Shown here: in pieces, positions 54,828 through 64,000 of the stretch | Layout of the letters: each line of letters starts with the position of its first letter | Position numbering within the stretch: the stretch's first letter is position 1 | NCBI GenBank assembly: GCA_956465555.1 | Contig: OY101124.1 | Coordinates: forward strand, 1,302,001 to 1,366,000 | DNA from: Nitzschia sp. pyKryTriq1 | Lineage: Eukaryota > Bacillariophyta > Bacillariophyceae > Bacillariales > Bacillariaceae | DNA: 64,000 bases | Direction: 5' to 3' | Notes under the pieces: model-generated | Told to the model about the DNA's origin: nothing | What the model saw: the letters and a program-made list of their open reading frames with translations, nothing else | Database searches by the model: none | Program-made: the position numbers and the translations under genes

Positions 54828-57431
54828 CTACTCGTCCAGATCAAACTGTTTCAGTCTCCGTCTCAACTCGATGATTGGTTTGCGAGCGGCAATCGAGTCG
54901 CTCATGCCTTTGTTGTGGTAATGGAGCGACGGATAGTATCTGTGTTGTCGGAGTAGGTCGGTCCTTGTCACCATTCCTACCAACTGATTCGTCCCATCCT
55001 TCACCACGGGTATACAACCCACGTCGTTCGCCAACAAGATGGCTTCCACTTCGGCCATGGTCCGACTGGCTTCCACCGTCTTGACGTGCTGTTTCATCCA
55101 CGCCTTCACGGTAGAACCAGCTCTTCGTCTTTCTTCCGCCTTCTTCCGAGCATCCTCGCTCATTGCTTGCTGCTGATTTTCCTTGTGCTGCTTAGATTTG
55201 GACGACGAATCGCCATTCTGTTTCTCCTTTTCAGCTTGCCGTAATCGCTTCTGTTCCTTGTTCCACATTCGTTGCTTTGCGGCAGCTACTTCCTTGTAAC
55301 TTACCAAGCCTATCACCTCATTCTTCTCGTCAACGACAGGCAACGCTCGGACGTCGTAGCGAGTAAACAAGTCCTCTACTTGCTGTTCTGTCATGTCCGG
55401 CCTCACACTCAGCACTGGGGACGTCATAAATTCACCCACCGTGGCTTGCTCTTGCAAGCTGTTTTCTACGAGCTCGTCTACCAAACTGGACATGATCGCA
55501 GTCGCATCCGATTCATCGTTGAGTCGAACAGTTGCCGAGGCAGCCTTGGGATGACCACCACCACCAAAGCGTTCCTCTAGAAGCTTGCCCAGTTTGATTG
55601 ACTTCATGTTCACGCCGGCCTTGACTCGACCAATGATGATCAGAGTACAGGGCTTCTTTTCGGGTGTGGTCAGCTCATTCCGAGATTGCTCCGCAAAATC
55701 GACAAATTCCTTAAAATCAATGTAGCCATTGCCGTCCGTATCCATGGCATCCATCAGGTTCGAGACTGAATCTTTGGATGCAATAATTCCCGAGGATGCC
55801 AAAGCAGTAGTGAGTTCACGCTTATCTAGAAAGCCAGATCCGTCCAAATCTTTGCGATCAAAGGAAGCCCGTAGACGTTGTTGCATGAGGTCGTCTCCAC
55901 TCAATGCTTCAGTTTCTAGAATACTCCCATCGGATTCTTGTGCCTGACCCTGCTGCTGCTGTTGTTGCTGCTGCTGCTGCACGATGGGTGACGGAGCTTC
56001 ACCATCCTTGAGAAGATGCGTCTTAATACGGTCACCTGGTTCCTTGCTCTTCTTTTTCCCCTGTCCTCCCGACTTGGGTTCGTACACCAATCCCAGCAAA
56101 TACACATCCGAAGAACTTAATTCCAGGGCATCTTGTGTCACTGCTGCAAGGCCATTGATGAATCCATCCGCAGTCAAAAGGACGGTTGAGATAGTGACGC
56201 CATGAACAACCGTCGAATTAGTATTGATCAATGCCTGGGTCAGCACACCCTGTTGTTCTTGACTTAGTGACGATTTGGCGTGTTCCGCAATGGCCGCTTG
56301 ACTTGCACCCTGCTCCATGACCCACGCCAAAGCCCTTGCGTCCCGTGGCGTCGTCGAGTCAAAACACAAAGAGCCTGTATCTCCATGGATACCCAGAGCC
56401 AAAAGGGTAGCTTCGGCTGCAGTCAAACCTTCATCCAGCTCGGCTTCTTCTAATCGTTCGACAATCAAGGTCGACACCGAGCCCACCTTGTCCAAAACGT
56501 AATCGGAAGCGTCAATGTCTGAATCCGAGTCCAAGTGATGATCTACGACAGTGATTCGATTCGCATAGTCGAGCAGGTGCTCCGCAGGCCCAATTCGTTC
56601 TCGCCGTTGGGCATCTACGAGACCGAGCCTATTCAGACCGCTGAGGTCTTCTGGTAGACTTTTGAGACTACGGATAGGAAAGAGATGTTTGTGCAGGGCC
56701 AGGAATTTCTGAACCGAGGGGTGTGCACCTCGTGGCAGCACCACAAATGTAGGAAGATGGGAACTGCTGTCAAACTGTGCCTTGTCTACCCCTTCACGTT
56801 CATTCTGACAGCTCCATAGCTTTGCCAGTCCGACTGCGCTGGCTAACGAATCAAAATCGGCTGTGCAGTGGGTCAATACAACATTGAACCCCGACGTGGG
56901 CACAACGGTTGCCGGTTGATCTTGGATCGCTGGATTTTTCTTTTTTTGCTGCTGTGACTGAACGTCTTCCAAGGCGTCTTCTTCCTCCTCCTCTTCTATC
57001 TCGACAGCTGCAGCTTCTTGTGGTGGTCGTGGTGGTTGGATGGGCCGAGCTATCACCGCACCCTCACTATTAGTTGTAAGCTCCAGCCCATTGTCTTCCA
57101 GAAACCTTGCTGAATACGTTCGCAAGGGAACCTCCTTCCTCCTAGGCGGCGAGGGGGGGTTCTGATCACTGCTGCTGGTGGTGCTACTGCTCTGCTCACT
57201 ACTTTCGCTTCCTGTCAACGATCCATCGGCAACCTGCGAAGAAGGGCTCGGCTGCGATGGTCGCTTGGCAGCATGGAGAGCTATTACAGAAGAAGAAGCT
57301 TGCTGGGTAGTGGAATAGAAGAAGCACGGCTTATTTTGCAGGAGAGCATGCGAATATTCATGGCAGCCAAACCCCAACAAAACAACAATGCCGAGCACGG
57401 GTCTCGGGAGGTAGGATACGCTTCCAACCAT
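54828..57431 (-). CDS. DHH phosphoesterase with inserted EF-hands and C-terminal CBS pair
   Basis: Single exon, 867 residues, ATG at 57431. A hydrophobic N-terminus (VLGIVVLLGFGCHEYSHALL) suggests a signal peptide. The DHH domain has THCTADFDSLASA (about 184-196) and VVDHHLDSD (about 295-303), metal-binding motifs of DHH phosphoesterases. A poly-Gln run (55953-55981) is followed by two canonical EF-hand loops, DLDGSGFLDKRE and DTDGNGYIDFKE (about 527-575), then the DHHA1 substrate-binding part (RFGGGGHPKAAS, about 618-629) and two CBS motifs (about 667-714 and 777-827) separated by a charged helix. In bacteria DHH-CBS modules occur in CCA-adding-type and pyrophosphatase-type proteins. The substrate here is unknown; Ca2+ and nucleotide control are inferences from the EF and CBS parts. 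Confidence 0.9.
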   Translation of the reverse strand: MVGSVSYLPRPVLGIVVLLGFGCHEYSHALLQNKPCFFYSTTQQASSSVIALHAAKRPSQPSPSSQVADGSLTGSESSEQSSSTTSSSDQNPPSPPRRKEVPLRTYSARFLEDNGLELTTNSEGAVIARPIQPPRPPQEAAAVEIEEEEEEDALEDVQSQQQKKKNPAIQDQPATVVPTSGFNVVLTHCTADFDSLASAVGLAKLWSCQNEREGVDKAQFDSSSHLPTFVVLPRGAHPSVQKFLALHKHLFPIRSLKSLPEDLSGLNRLGLVDAQRRERIGPAEHLLDYANRITVVDHHLDSDSDIDASDYVLDKVGSVSTLIVERLEEAELDEGLTAAEATLLALGIHGDTGSLCFDSTTPRDARALAWVMEQGASQAAIAEHAKSSLSQEQQGVLTQALINTNSTVVHGVTISTVLLTADGFINGLAAVTQDALELSSSDVYLLGLVYEPKSGGQGKKKSKEPGDRIKTHLLKDGEAPSPIVQQQQQQQQQQGQAQESDGSILETEALSGDDLMQQRLRASFDRKDLDGSGFLDKRELTTALASSGIIASKDSVSNLMDAMDTDGNGYIDFKEFVDFAEQSRNELTTPEKKPCTLIIIGRVKAGVNMKSIKLGKLLEERFGGGGHPKAASATVRLNDESDATAIMSSLVDELVENSLQEQATVGEFMTSPVLSVRPDMTEQQVEDLFTRYDVRALPVVDEKNEVIGLVSYKEVAAAKQRMWNKEQKRLRQAEKEKQNGDSSSKSKQHKENQQQAMSEDARKKAEERRRAGSTVKAWMKQHVKTVEASRTMAEVEAILLANDVGCIPVVKDGTNQLVGMVTRTDLLRQHRYYPSLHYHNKGMSDSIAARKPIIELRRRLKQFDLDE

Positions 57432-58102
57432 TTCGAGTCAGAGCGATATATGATGCTTTTCTTTCTTTCTCTCTCTCTTCCGATGGATTTTATGTTTGAA
57501 TACGAGTAGTGTGAGTGTGAGGAAGGATGCGGGGAACAGAACTTGTTGGCTTGCTACTACCGGTAGAGTTTTGTTGTTGATCGATACAAGTTAGGCTAGA
57601 GATTAGAGTACAAGTGTAGCTCCACGATGCCTTCCGATACATGCGCGATAGACGAGGCAATGTCCGTTGTCTATCTCTCGATCCATCTTCCAGCTGCGGT
57701 TTGCGGTTTGTTCCTCGAGCGCGTGTCAGATGCTCGGCACCGACCGACGATGGCTTCTTGCTTCGCCATTGTGGCCGTCGAAATTTTGGCCCAAAAGCAA
57801 GTCCACCGCATGCCATGACCATCGAAGGACAGACTCACTTATGTTTGTCTCTCTATTACGCGCACGTCGACACGCACGTCAGAGGCTTCTTCGAAAGAAG
57901 CACAGGCACCTTTTATGGAAAGATGTCTTGCCTATTGCCAAACCGACGTCACAAAATCCGACGATGCATCGGACCACGACATCCGACGACCAAAACACAT
58001 CATTGCGCTTTGCTTGCTTCGCCTCTCTCTCTCCTCTGTTGCGACAGACGATGAACGGATATGCCACAAAATCACATCGCATCCATCCTTGAAGAGGTAA
58101 AA
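57432..58102. promoter_or_regulatory. Divergent promoter region (DHH-CBS gene and PsbP-like gene)
   Basis: About 670 bases with no supported gene. GACGTCA (TGACGTC on the minus strand) lies at 57945-57951, about 152 bases before the PsbP-like start. Short CT-rich tracts are near 57468-57480 and 58021-58035. Confidence 0.5.
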
Positions 58103-59188
58103 ATGAAATACTTGGCGTCAACAATGTCGTTCCTTTGGGTGTCGACCTTTTGGATACTGGTGCAGCAGAGCCATCTCACCGAAGGATTCCAAAAACCATC
58201 AGTCGCACCACCATCAGCTCAATGGCGGTCATTATTTTCCGTCAACCTTCCGACGAAAACTGCAATATCTGCGGGGCGTCACGATTCTGATCAAAATGAT
58301 GATGCTTCCAATAGAAGGTCTTTCCTAGCCACAGCAGGATCAGCCTTGATTGGTTTCGGCATCTTGTCTCCAGCGCAGGAAGCATGGGCGGGAATTGATG
58401 TCTCTGGGTTGCAAACCGAAGGCGGTGGCGGCAATCCCAACCTTGCCAGTCAATTGAAAGCCTACGATGGATCGGGAATTACAAGAGTACGAGAGGTCAA
58501 ATCAATGCAAGAGACCACATCTTCGCCCGTTGCTTCCAAAAAGCCTGCTGCCCCCGTCGAAGCTGTGGACGATCGAGCACCCATTGCTACCTGGGCCTAC
58601 CGAGCCAATCCTGGATTCAATCCTAGTTTGACCCCCGCGGGGCCCTTGCGAAATATGTATCGCTTTAGTGATATGGTGGTGGCTCCTTCAGGAACGAAAC
58701 GACGAGCCATTGGTGTACAATTTGAATTCCCTTCCGATTGGCTTCAACTCGATCGAAGCATTGGGGGAATCCAATATGTCGATCAGCGCAACGGAGATAA
58801 GCTCTACGTCTTCCGGGCTCCACTCCCGGCCGATACATCACTATCAACCATATCCAAGGCGACTATTGGGGATTTTATTTTTGATACCCAGGGAAGTCTC
58901 GCCAAAAGTGGTCAAACCGTGGAAGACTACAAGGTGACCAGCGCCCAAATTCTGTCCGAATGTCCCAACCAAATGTGTGCCACGCGACGACGATTCAAAG
59001 TGAAATATGCCACTGTTACGGGGAATGGGTTACGGGTTGAGCGCCGAGCTCTTGTCGATGCCTACCAAGTGGAAAATGATATCTACATGCTCATGACTTC
59101 GTCGAATGCAGTCAAATTCGAAAAACAGGATAGTCTGGAACGAGAGACCGTGGAGAAGATTGTATCATCCTTTCAAGTGGACGCTTAA
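58103..59188 (+). CDS. PsbP-domain-like thylakoid lumen protein
   Basis: Single exon. An in-frame ATG also exists at 58061, but the one at 58103 starts the signal peptide directly (MKYLASTMSFLWVSTFWILV), giving 361 residues. A transit region is followed by a twin-Arg lumen signal (NRRSFLATAGSALIGFG, about 70-86, then AQEAWA). The C-terminal 165 residues match PsbP-like folds: YRFSDMVVAPSG, IGVQFEFPSDWLQLDRSIGG, YVFRAPLPAD, RRRFKVKYATVTGNG and a final SLERETVEKIVSSFQV. PsbP-domain proteins assist photosystem assembly or the oxygen-evolving complex. Which of the several PsbP-domain subgroups it belongs to cannot be told from here. A TGACGTC-type box is about 150 bases upstream. Confidence 0.87.
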   Translation: MKYLASTMSFLWVSTFWILVQQSHLTEGFQKPSVAPPSAQWRSLFSVNLPTKTAISAGRHDSDQNDDASNRRSFLATAGSALIGFGILSPAQEAWAGIDVSGLQTEGGGGNPNLASQLKAYDGSGITRVREVKSMQETTSSPVASKKPAAPVEAVDDRAPIATWAYRANPGFNPSLTPAGPLRNMYRFSDMVVAPSGTKRRAIGVQFEFPSDWLQLDRSIGGIQYVDQRNGDKLYVFRAPLPADTSLSTISKATIGDFIFDTQGSLAKSGQTVEDYKVTSAQILSECPNQMCATRRRFKVKYATVTGNGLRVERRALVDAYQVENDIYMLMTSSNAVKFEKQDSLERETVEKIVSSFQVDA

Positions 59189-59520
59189 AAAAGTAGTCTC
59201 GTCTAGTCTAGTCATGCAAGGGTAAGAATCGCTATTTTCATTTCAAGCTAAAATAGAATATCAAGAATTGTTTCTGTACACTGTACACTGTACTACTACT
59301 ACTAGAGCTACAGCAGCAACATGGTGTTCGAAGCAGCATCACTTGCCATCACGCCTCCACTACAGCATACGACTCGTCATCGTACCAGATGATATTGGAA
59401 CGGGTTTCGTCGCATCATATTGTATTGGAAAGCGGTCATTCCAATTGTTGCCTGCTTCCACACTCAAGAGCTGCGTAGAACTATGAGTAGCTACCGGTTG
59501 TATCAGCGTCTAACCATCTC
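59189..59520. other. Convergent intergenic region; expected 3' UTR of the selenoprotein candidate
   Basis: If the leftward gene decodes UGA as selenocysteine, a SECIS element should be in this 332-base stretch (minus strand). I see short stems (for example 59232-59256, and ATTGGAA/TTCCAAT arms at about 59396-59446) but no convincing ATGA...AA...GA core by eye. Confidence 0.4.
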
Positions 59521-60288
59521 TTACGCTTCGTCGTCAGCAGCCACCTCTCGAAATATCTCCAACAGAGTTTCGGATGATTGCGCTCCTGAGAATCCATGGG
59601 GTCGTTTCGATGGATCACTTCCACGAACAACGAAAAACGGCACTCCACGAATCCCATACTTGGATCTTCCAAAACGAATTTCGGCTTCCACTTGTGACTT
59701 CCCTTGATCCTGCGTCAAAAAAGTTCTCAAAGATTCCACGTCTTCTTCCGCCGTTGCAATACCCAATTCTCGCTGCGCCAGTTGCACCAAGGTTTCCACT
59801 TGCGAAATATTTTGTCCCTCTTCGTATTCCGCCCGAAAGAGGACTTGATTGACAGTATCCGTATCCGTCGACATTCCGTGACGATCTCGACAGTACTGAA
59901 TCAATTGATGGGCCTTCCATGTATTCGGCCAAACCTTCCAGTTATCAAACCTTGCGCCGTCTTTTCGTCCTTCCGCCTTGAGGTGATGCGTCCAGCCACT
60001 TCCACCCCATCTTCTTCGACAGTAGGACTCCACCGATTCTCCCTCTGGTTTCGTCCCTGGATCAATCACAAAGGGCTTCCATTCGACGACGACGGTGACG
60101 TCCCGATTGTTATGTTCCTTATCATTCTCCTTACCGAATTCTTGCAGGGCCTGGTGGAGTCGCTGTTGACCGACATAGCACCAGGGTCACGCTAGATCGG
60201 AATATACCGTCACATGGATGGCAGGAGCAGCAGGAGCAGCAGCAGCACTTGTACTGCCAGTATTACTAGCAGGAGCGGAGGCAGACAT
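59521..60288 (-). CDS. DsbA/FrnE-like thioredoxin-fold oxidoreductase, probable selenoprotein
   Basis: Reading from the ATG at 60288 gives 255 residues with one in-frame TGA at codon 34 (60189-60187); the frame is open on both sides to the TAA at 59521. The codons around it read VTVYSDLA-TGA-PWCYVGQQR. FrnE/DsbA-like proteins have VYSDxxCPWCYVG there, so TGA stands exactly in place of the first active-site Cys: a U-P-W-C motif. The rest fits the family: EWKPFVIDPGTKPEGES, NTWKAHQLIQYC, LFRAEYEEGQNIS and the cis-Pro loop GIRGVPFFVV (about 210-219), then GAQSSETLLEIF. It would be a thiol-disulfide oxidoreductase or isomerase. A 3' splice-like tract just upstream of the ATG leaves open an extra 5' exon. 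A chance nonsense change is the alternative. Confidence 0.85.
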
Positions 60289-60898
60289 GCTGAGCCTAAA
60301 GATTATCCTGAAAAGAAACAAGATGATTCTTGGACTATACGTGTACAGGCAGGATGTAGTCAGCTACCGTATGTCGATTACCAAGGGAGCATCAACGGTG
60401 ATTTGCAACACCCGAAGAAAATAGAATGGTAGATGGTAGGGACTATACTCTACTTATATTTCCTCTGCGGTACGGATACTCTCGTACTACAAGTAGTGAA
60501 CCACGAAACGAGGCGATGATGGGAGATGATGGGAGTACGCGATCTTCTGAAGAAAGCGGTCGGGTCGGTCATTTATCCTTCCGTCTGTCCTGCCTCCTGC
60601 CTGTCTCGAGCGGCCAACCGCCAACCGTTATCAATGGCTCGGTCGTCTGAGTCACAAGCGTCCGGCCTTCGCCCGCCTGCCCCCGACTTTTTTCTTTGCC
60701 ATTTCCATTTACACTTCTCTCTTCTCTTCAAATACACCCTACAATGTTCAACAGCAGTCTTTGTTCTACCAGGTACAACCACTTCCTACCACAACATCAG
60801 TAGACTAATAGTCCTGGGCATCGTCCCCTCCTCCTCCCCATCCAAGTCGTCGATGAACAAGAAATTCTTGGATTGATTTTCTACTTGCCGCAAGAATA
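60289..60898. other. Divergent intergenic region
   Basis: No gene in about 610 bases. A TTTCTTTTCAG-like acceptor (minus strand) near 60305-60316 could belong to an upstream exon of the DsbA-like gene. Confidence 0.5.
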
Positions 60899-63554
60899 AT
60901 GATGACGAACATGAACAAGGTCATCACTCGCAGCCACAACAACAATAGCACTTTCGCCAAAGGCTTGGCGGTGCTTCTAGTGATTGGCTTCTTTATGTTT
61001 AGCTTGGATTCGGCGGAGATCGCTGATGGTGCTGCTGCTAGTACCACCACCGCCACCACCACCACCACCAATCACACAATGAATGGCGTCGTTCAAGTCA
61101 AAGAGCAGCCTACCAATCATCATACTGCTACTACGACTACGACGAGTCAAGATCCAAATGCAAGCCCATCATCCCCAGCACCACCATCATTTCATCGCCA
61201 TACATATCAACCAAGAGGGCAACCACTGACCGACGACGAACGACAAGCGCTGATCGAGAAGTGGGGATCTTGGACTTTGGTGGATCCGAAACGAGACTCG
61301 CGCCCCAAAGAGGACTTTTATGCTAGATATCCTAATCGAGATGTACCCCGCAATGAATTTCCTTCGAATGCCTGGCAAATGGACAAGGCATATCTCGATG
61401 AATTCTTCCCCCAAGCCTTGGCATTGGTTCGGCGTGCCCAAGAAGCGATTTTGGCGGAATATGGAAAAGAACAAGGTGACAACTCTTCCTCATCAGCAGA
61501 GGAGGACTACTCATCTTCATCTTTCGAGACAAGATCGTCCATGTTTCAAACGGAGATTATGGACACATGGGAAGGCGAGACGATAAACAGTCCGAGACCA
61601 TCGGCCGGTCAGGGAGGTTTCACCAATCGAAAAAGCTGGGATGGCTTCATTCGGCGAATTCTACATTCCATCATGACGGAAGATTCATTCGTTTTTGCCA
61701 TGGGGGGACACTCGGCAGCAGCAGGACATGGGTACGTAGAAGAAGAAGAAGAAGACGAAAAGAAAACATATAATGTCATGGGGAAATATTTATAGGCCGC
61801 TTTGCTCATTCATCGTTCTGTGCTCCCTTCTTCTTGTTGTTTTCAGAAATCACTTCGTACAATCATACACAATACAAGTCCAATGGATTTTGGAAGCCGT
61901 CTTTGCGCGACTGGGCGTCCGACACCAAGCTCGAAATTTTGGCATGGGGGGATTGGGCACCATTCACAATGGATTGGGGGCCGGTAGCATTTATGGACCC
62001 GACGTGGATATCCTCATGTGGGATTCGGGCATGACGGAAAAAGACAAAGCGGGTCAAGACTTGTTGCACCGCCAATACATACTGGGAGGTCAAAAGGTTC
62101 CCGTCCTTTGGTCGTTGGCGTTGAGTCCCATTATGGAATTGCATCTCAACGCGGGCGCCGATGTAGGATACCCGGGTGAGGGGGCTCAGGGCGTCCCGAA
62201 AGCGAATACCGTGGAAGAACTCAATGCTCTACCCTGGGCGGTTCAATATATGAAGTGCGATGACGATCTCAAGCAAAGTTGTAAAGGTCACGAATACAAT
62301 GGAACTTGTTGGTTGGAACGCGACGATTATACACCAACAACAAAGCAGGGTAGCTACCCTGGAGGACGTGCCGGCTGGCATCCTGGGAATCGCCATCATC
62401 AATTGCGAGGGCGGGTTTTGGCGTTTACCATCTTAAGTGCTCTTCATGATGCTTTGACACTATGGAGAAATGCGGATGGGTACGAGTTACCAGACGAAGC
62501 CTGGCATGTGACGGAACACTACGAGACAATCCGAGCAAAAACTGCAGCTGATACTGGAGCTTGTCATGGGCAATTTTCACAATCTCATTTGGAGTTTGCG
62601 TGTAAATATCCAGTCAAGGTAAGAGCAATCTTTACAATACGGTTTACCGGGATGTTCGTCTCTAACGCCACCAAACATGTTGATACAACTTGAATGATGG
62701 TGCAGGCACGAACAGCGTTTACACCTAGAGCCTTTCCCTCTTGGACCAGTATTGTCAACACGTTACCACCCGAGCAACAATCGATATTGAACTCACACGA
62801 GAAAAACGCGTACGAACCACCAGATATTTTCAATCCGTATCTTCATCCTCCGAAAGGGTCTGTTGACGTCTTGAACATTGTCGAAGGAGGCGTCCCTTTT
62901 GAATCAGTTCGAGTACCAGACTACACCGGCTTCTATAAAATGCCATCCTTCCCGACTACACCGACCCTACCCATCGGCAAAGGTATTATTTTAAACACCC
63001 AATCTGGAGACCCGTTTTGTGATGGATCGGCCGATTCCTTCTGTTCGCGCGGAGGAAGTTCTGACTGTTTGCTGTCTGGCCACAATGATGGTCGGAACGG
63101 GATTGCCTTTGATGGCTACAGCGGCTGGGTCGTCATGAATCTTCCAGACCTCAAACGTGGTTACATTGCTATCAAATATGAGTCATGGCACAAGGCCGAT
63201 GGCTTGTCGAAGACGGTGGGATGGAACTCCATCAACAATGAGACAGTTCCATCTAGCGACGAAATTGGACGGGAAGTTTTCTCGAATTCGACTCGCAAAT
63301 TGAAGAAGAACAAACCTGCACCGTTTTGCGATAAGTTCGAATTCGAATACGCTGTTGATGGGAATGTAACGACTCTGAACCTCGAAGAATGGCGGGCACG
63401 CTCTTACCAAGTGCAGCGGGTCGTCGAAGTCCTAACCCTGTTGGAAGATCCAAATTATACCGGTGGTGAAGAACGTGAAGTAGAAATTGCGATTCGGATC
63501 AAGGGATGCGCGAGGCGAAAACAGTTCCAGCTGACACATGTCTACTGGTCATAA
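60899..63554 (+). CDS. SGNH/GDSL-hydrolase-like type II membrane or secreted protein
   Basis: Exons 60899-61731, 61847-62618, 62706-63554 (phases 2 and 0); 817 residues. An N-terminal membrane segment (about 21-38, GLAVLLVIGFFMFSLDSA) is followed by a Thr-rich stalk. The first splice joins FAMGGHSAAAGHG to NHFVQSY, giving the block-I-like nucleophile motif (Gly-His-Ser with a following Gly) seen in a family of large diatom/algal secreted proteins. Later blocks: NFGMGGLGTIHN, DVDILMWDSGMTE, VPVLWSLALSP, PGGRAGWHPGNRHHQLRGR and GRNGIAFDGYSGWVVMNLPD. The C-terminal part is beta-rich and Cys-containing. It may act on cell-wall glycans (esterase type), but no substrate is shown. Splice sites GTACGT and GTAAGA. 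Confidence 0.78.
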
Positions 63555-63774
63555 CGGCATGACATGACTCTACTCTCTAGTAGTAGTAGAGAAGTAATTT
63601 CCTCTACTAGCTACTCTAGCTAGAGCGTTAAATTTACTCTAACAGCTTCTCTATCCACCACGTTGCAAATAAGATGAAGTTAATCGTTATGAAAAATGAA
63701 CTATTATAGCCGTTGTGTTGGACGGCGTCCTCCCAAGTAGCATTGGTCGCATGTAAGCCCGTCGAAATACATAT
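63555..63774. repeat. CTAG-rich convergent intergenic patch
   Basis: 63570-63628 is made of CTACTCTCTAGTAGTAGTAGAG-like words able to self-pair. It separates the SGNH-like gene from the leftward gene that enters at the window's end. Confidence 0.6.
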
Positions 63775-64000
63775 TTATACAATGACCGTACTTTCGAATT
63801 TGAAAATCAGCTTGGTGAGCGACTCTCGAAGACCAGTGCTCTTGATTCGATTTTCTCCTAGCGACCAAGTGAGGAACTCCTTGTCGGCTGGATTGGTGGC
63901 GTCTGTCGTCCCCATACAAACTCTGCCCAGCACCTGAAGTTCTGGTCGGTCCAGGACAAAGGCCGGTCGACCAAAATGGTAGGCGCACATGAGAGTGATA
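63775..64000 (-). CDS. C-terminal end of an unrecognised protein (5' part beyond window)
   Basis: The frame is open from the window edge to a TAA at 63777-63775, giving about 75 residues: MCAYHFGRPAFVLDRPELQV, GTTDATNPADKEFLTWSLGE and LRESLTKLIFKFEST. The text looks protein-like (balanced composition, no low complexity) and is the longest sensible frame here. I do not recognise the family. The overlapping frame at 63704-63988 is Arg/Ser/Gly-rich and less likely. Confidence 0.45.
   Translation of the reverse strand, partial: ITLMCAYHFGRPAFVLDRPELQVLGRVCMGTTDATNPADKEFLTWSLGENRIKSTGLRESLTKLIFKFESTVIV

Noticed and set aside
58061-58102. Upstream ATG as the start of the PsbP-like protein
   Set aside because: It would put 14 polar residues before the signal peptide; the ATG at 58103 gives a normal leader. 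It cannot be excluded without transcript data.
59232-59256. Hairpin CTATTTT...AAAATAG as the SECIS element
   Set aside because: The stem is short, and the flanking TTGAT/CGATT does not make a proper ATGA/GA quartet with correct spacing; at best a weak candidate.
60187-60189. Reading the DsbA-like gene as a pseudogene because of the TGA
   Set aside because: The TGA falls on the one position where Sec is functionally expected, and no other stop or frame break occurs in 256 codons; decay would not choose that site. Kept as probable Sec, pending a SECIS search.

Overview
The window reads as nuclear DNA of a diatom, most likely a pennate one. Genes are dense, lie on both strands and have few short GT-AG introns (about 60-115 bases). 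Several proteins begin with a signal peptide ending in a diatom-type Ala/Phe junction, which directs them to the complex plastid. Gene content agrees: a periplastidal-type Cdc48, an LCIB/LCIC-family protein, a mitochondrial-type PEP carboxylase, extrinsic photosystem II proteins, a DUF6824 protein and leucine-rich-repeat (LRR) membrane proteins with Thr/Pro stalks. The species cannot be fixed from the sequence alone.

Layout. 1-4.7 kb: the tail of a DEAD-box helicase, then PEP carboxylase in four exons. 5-16 kb: a DUF6824 protein, two convergent genes whose C-terminal regions look homologous, and a plastid-directed Cdc48. 16-22 kb: two tandem LRR membrane proteins. 22-29 kb: the splicing factor CDC5, a J-domain-like acidic protein and an LCIB-like protein. 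29-33 kb: an accessory-looking stretch with a zinc-finger protein resembling Crypton-type proteins, two inverted repeats, a 180-bp direct repeat and a 55-bp minisatellite. 33-35 kb: two plastid proteins sharing one promoter region. 36-46 kb: a sulfotransferase-like protein, a RING-H2 protein, the GATOR1 subunit NPRL3 and an RBM39-like splicing factor. 46-53 kb: NAT10/Kre33 and a plastid ABC1 kinase, tail to tail. 53-64 kb: a V-ATPase proteolipid, a DHH-EF-hand-CBS protein, a PsbP-like protein, a DsbA/FrnE-like protein whose active-site cysteine codon is TGA, an SGNH-hydrolase-like secreted protein and the tail of an unknown gene.

The most notable observations are the probable selenocysteine in the DsbA-like protein (UGA at 60189-60187 in a U-P-W-C motif), two EF-hands inserted into a DHH phosphoesterase with CBS domains, a V-ATPase c-type subunit without its proton-carrying glutamate, an LCIB-like protein that seems to have lost a zinc ligand, and TGACGTC boxes (aureochrome/CO2-response type) near photosynthesis genes. 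Intergenic DNA is marked by two palindromic word classes, GTAC-rich (GGTACC, TACCGGTA) and CTAG-rich (CTACTAGTAGAG), the latter often able to fold into hairpins.

Introns were placed by hand from GT-AG sites, reading phase and protein-family continuity. No alignment, expression data or database search was available.
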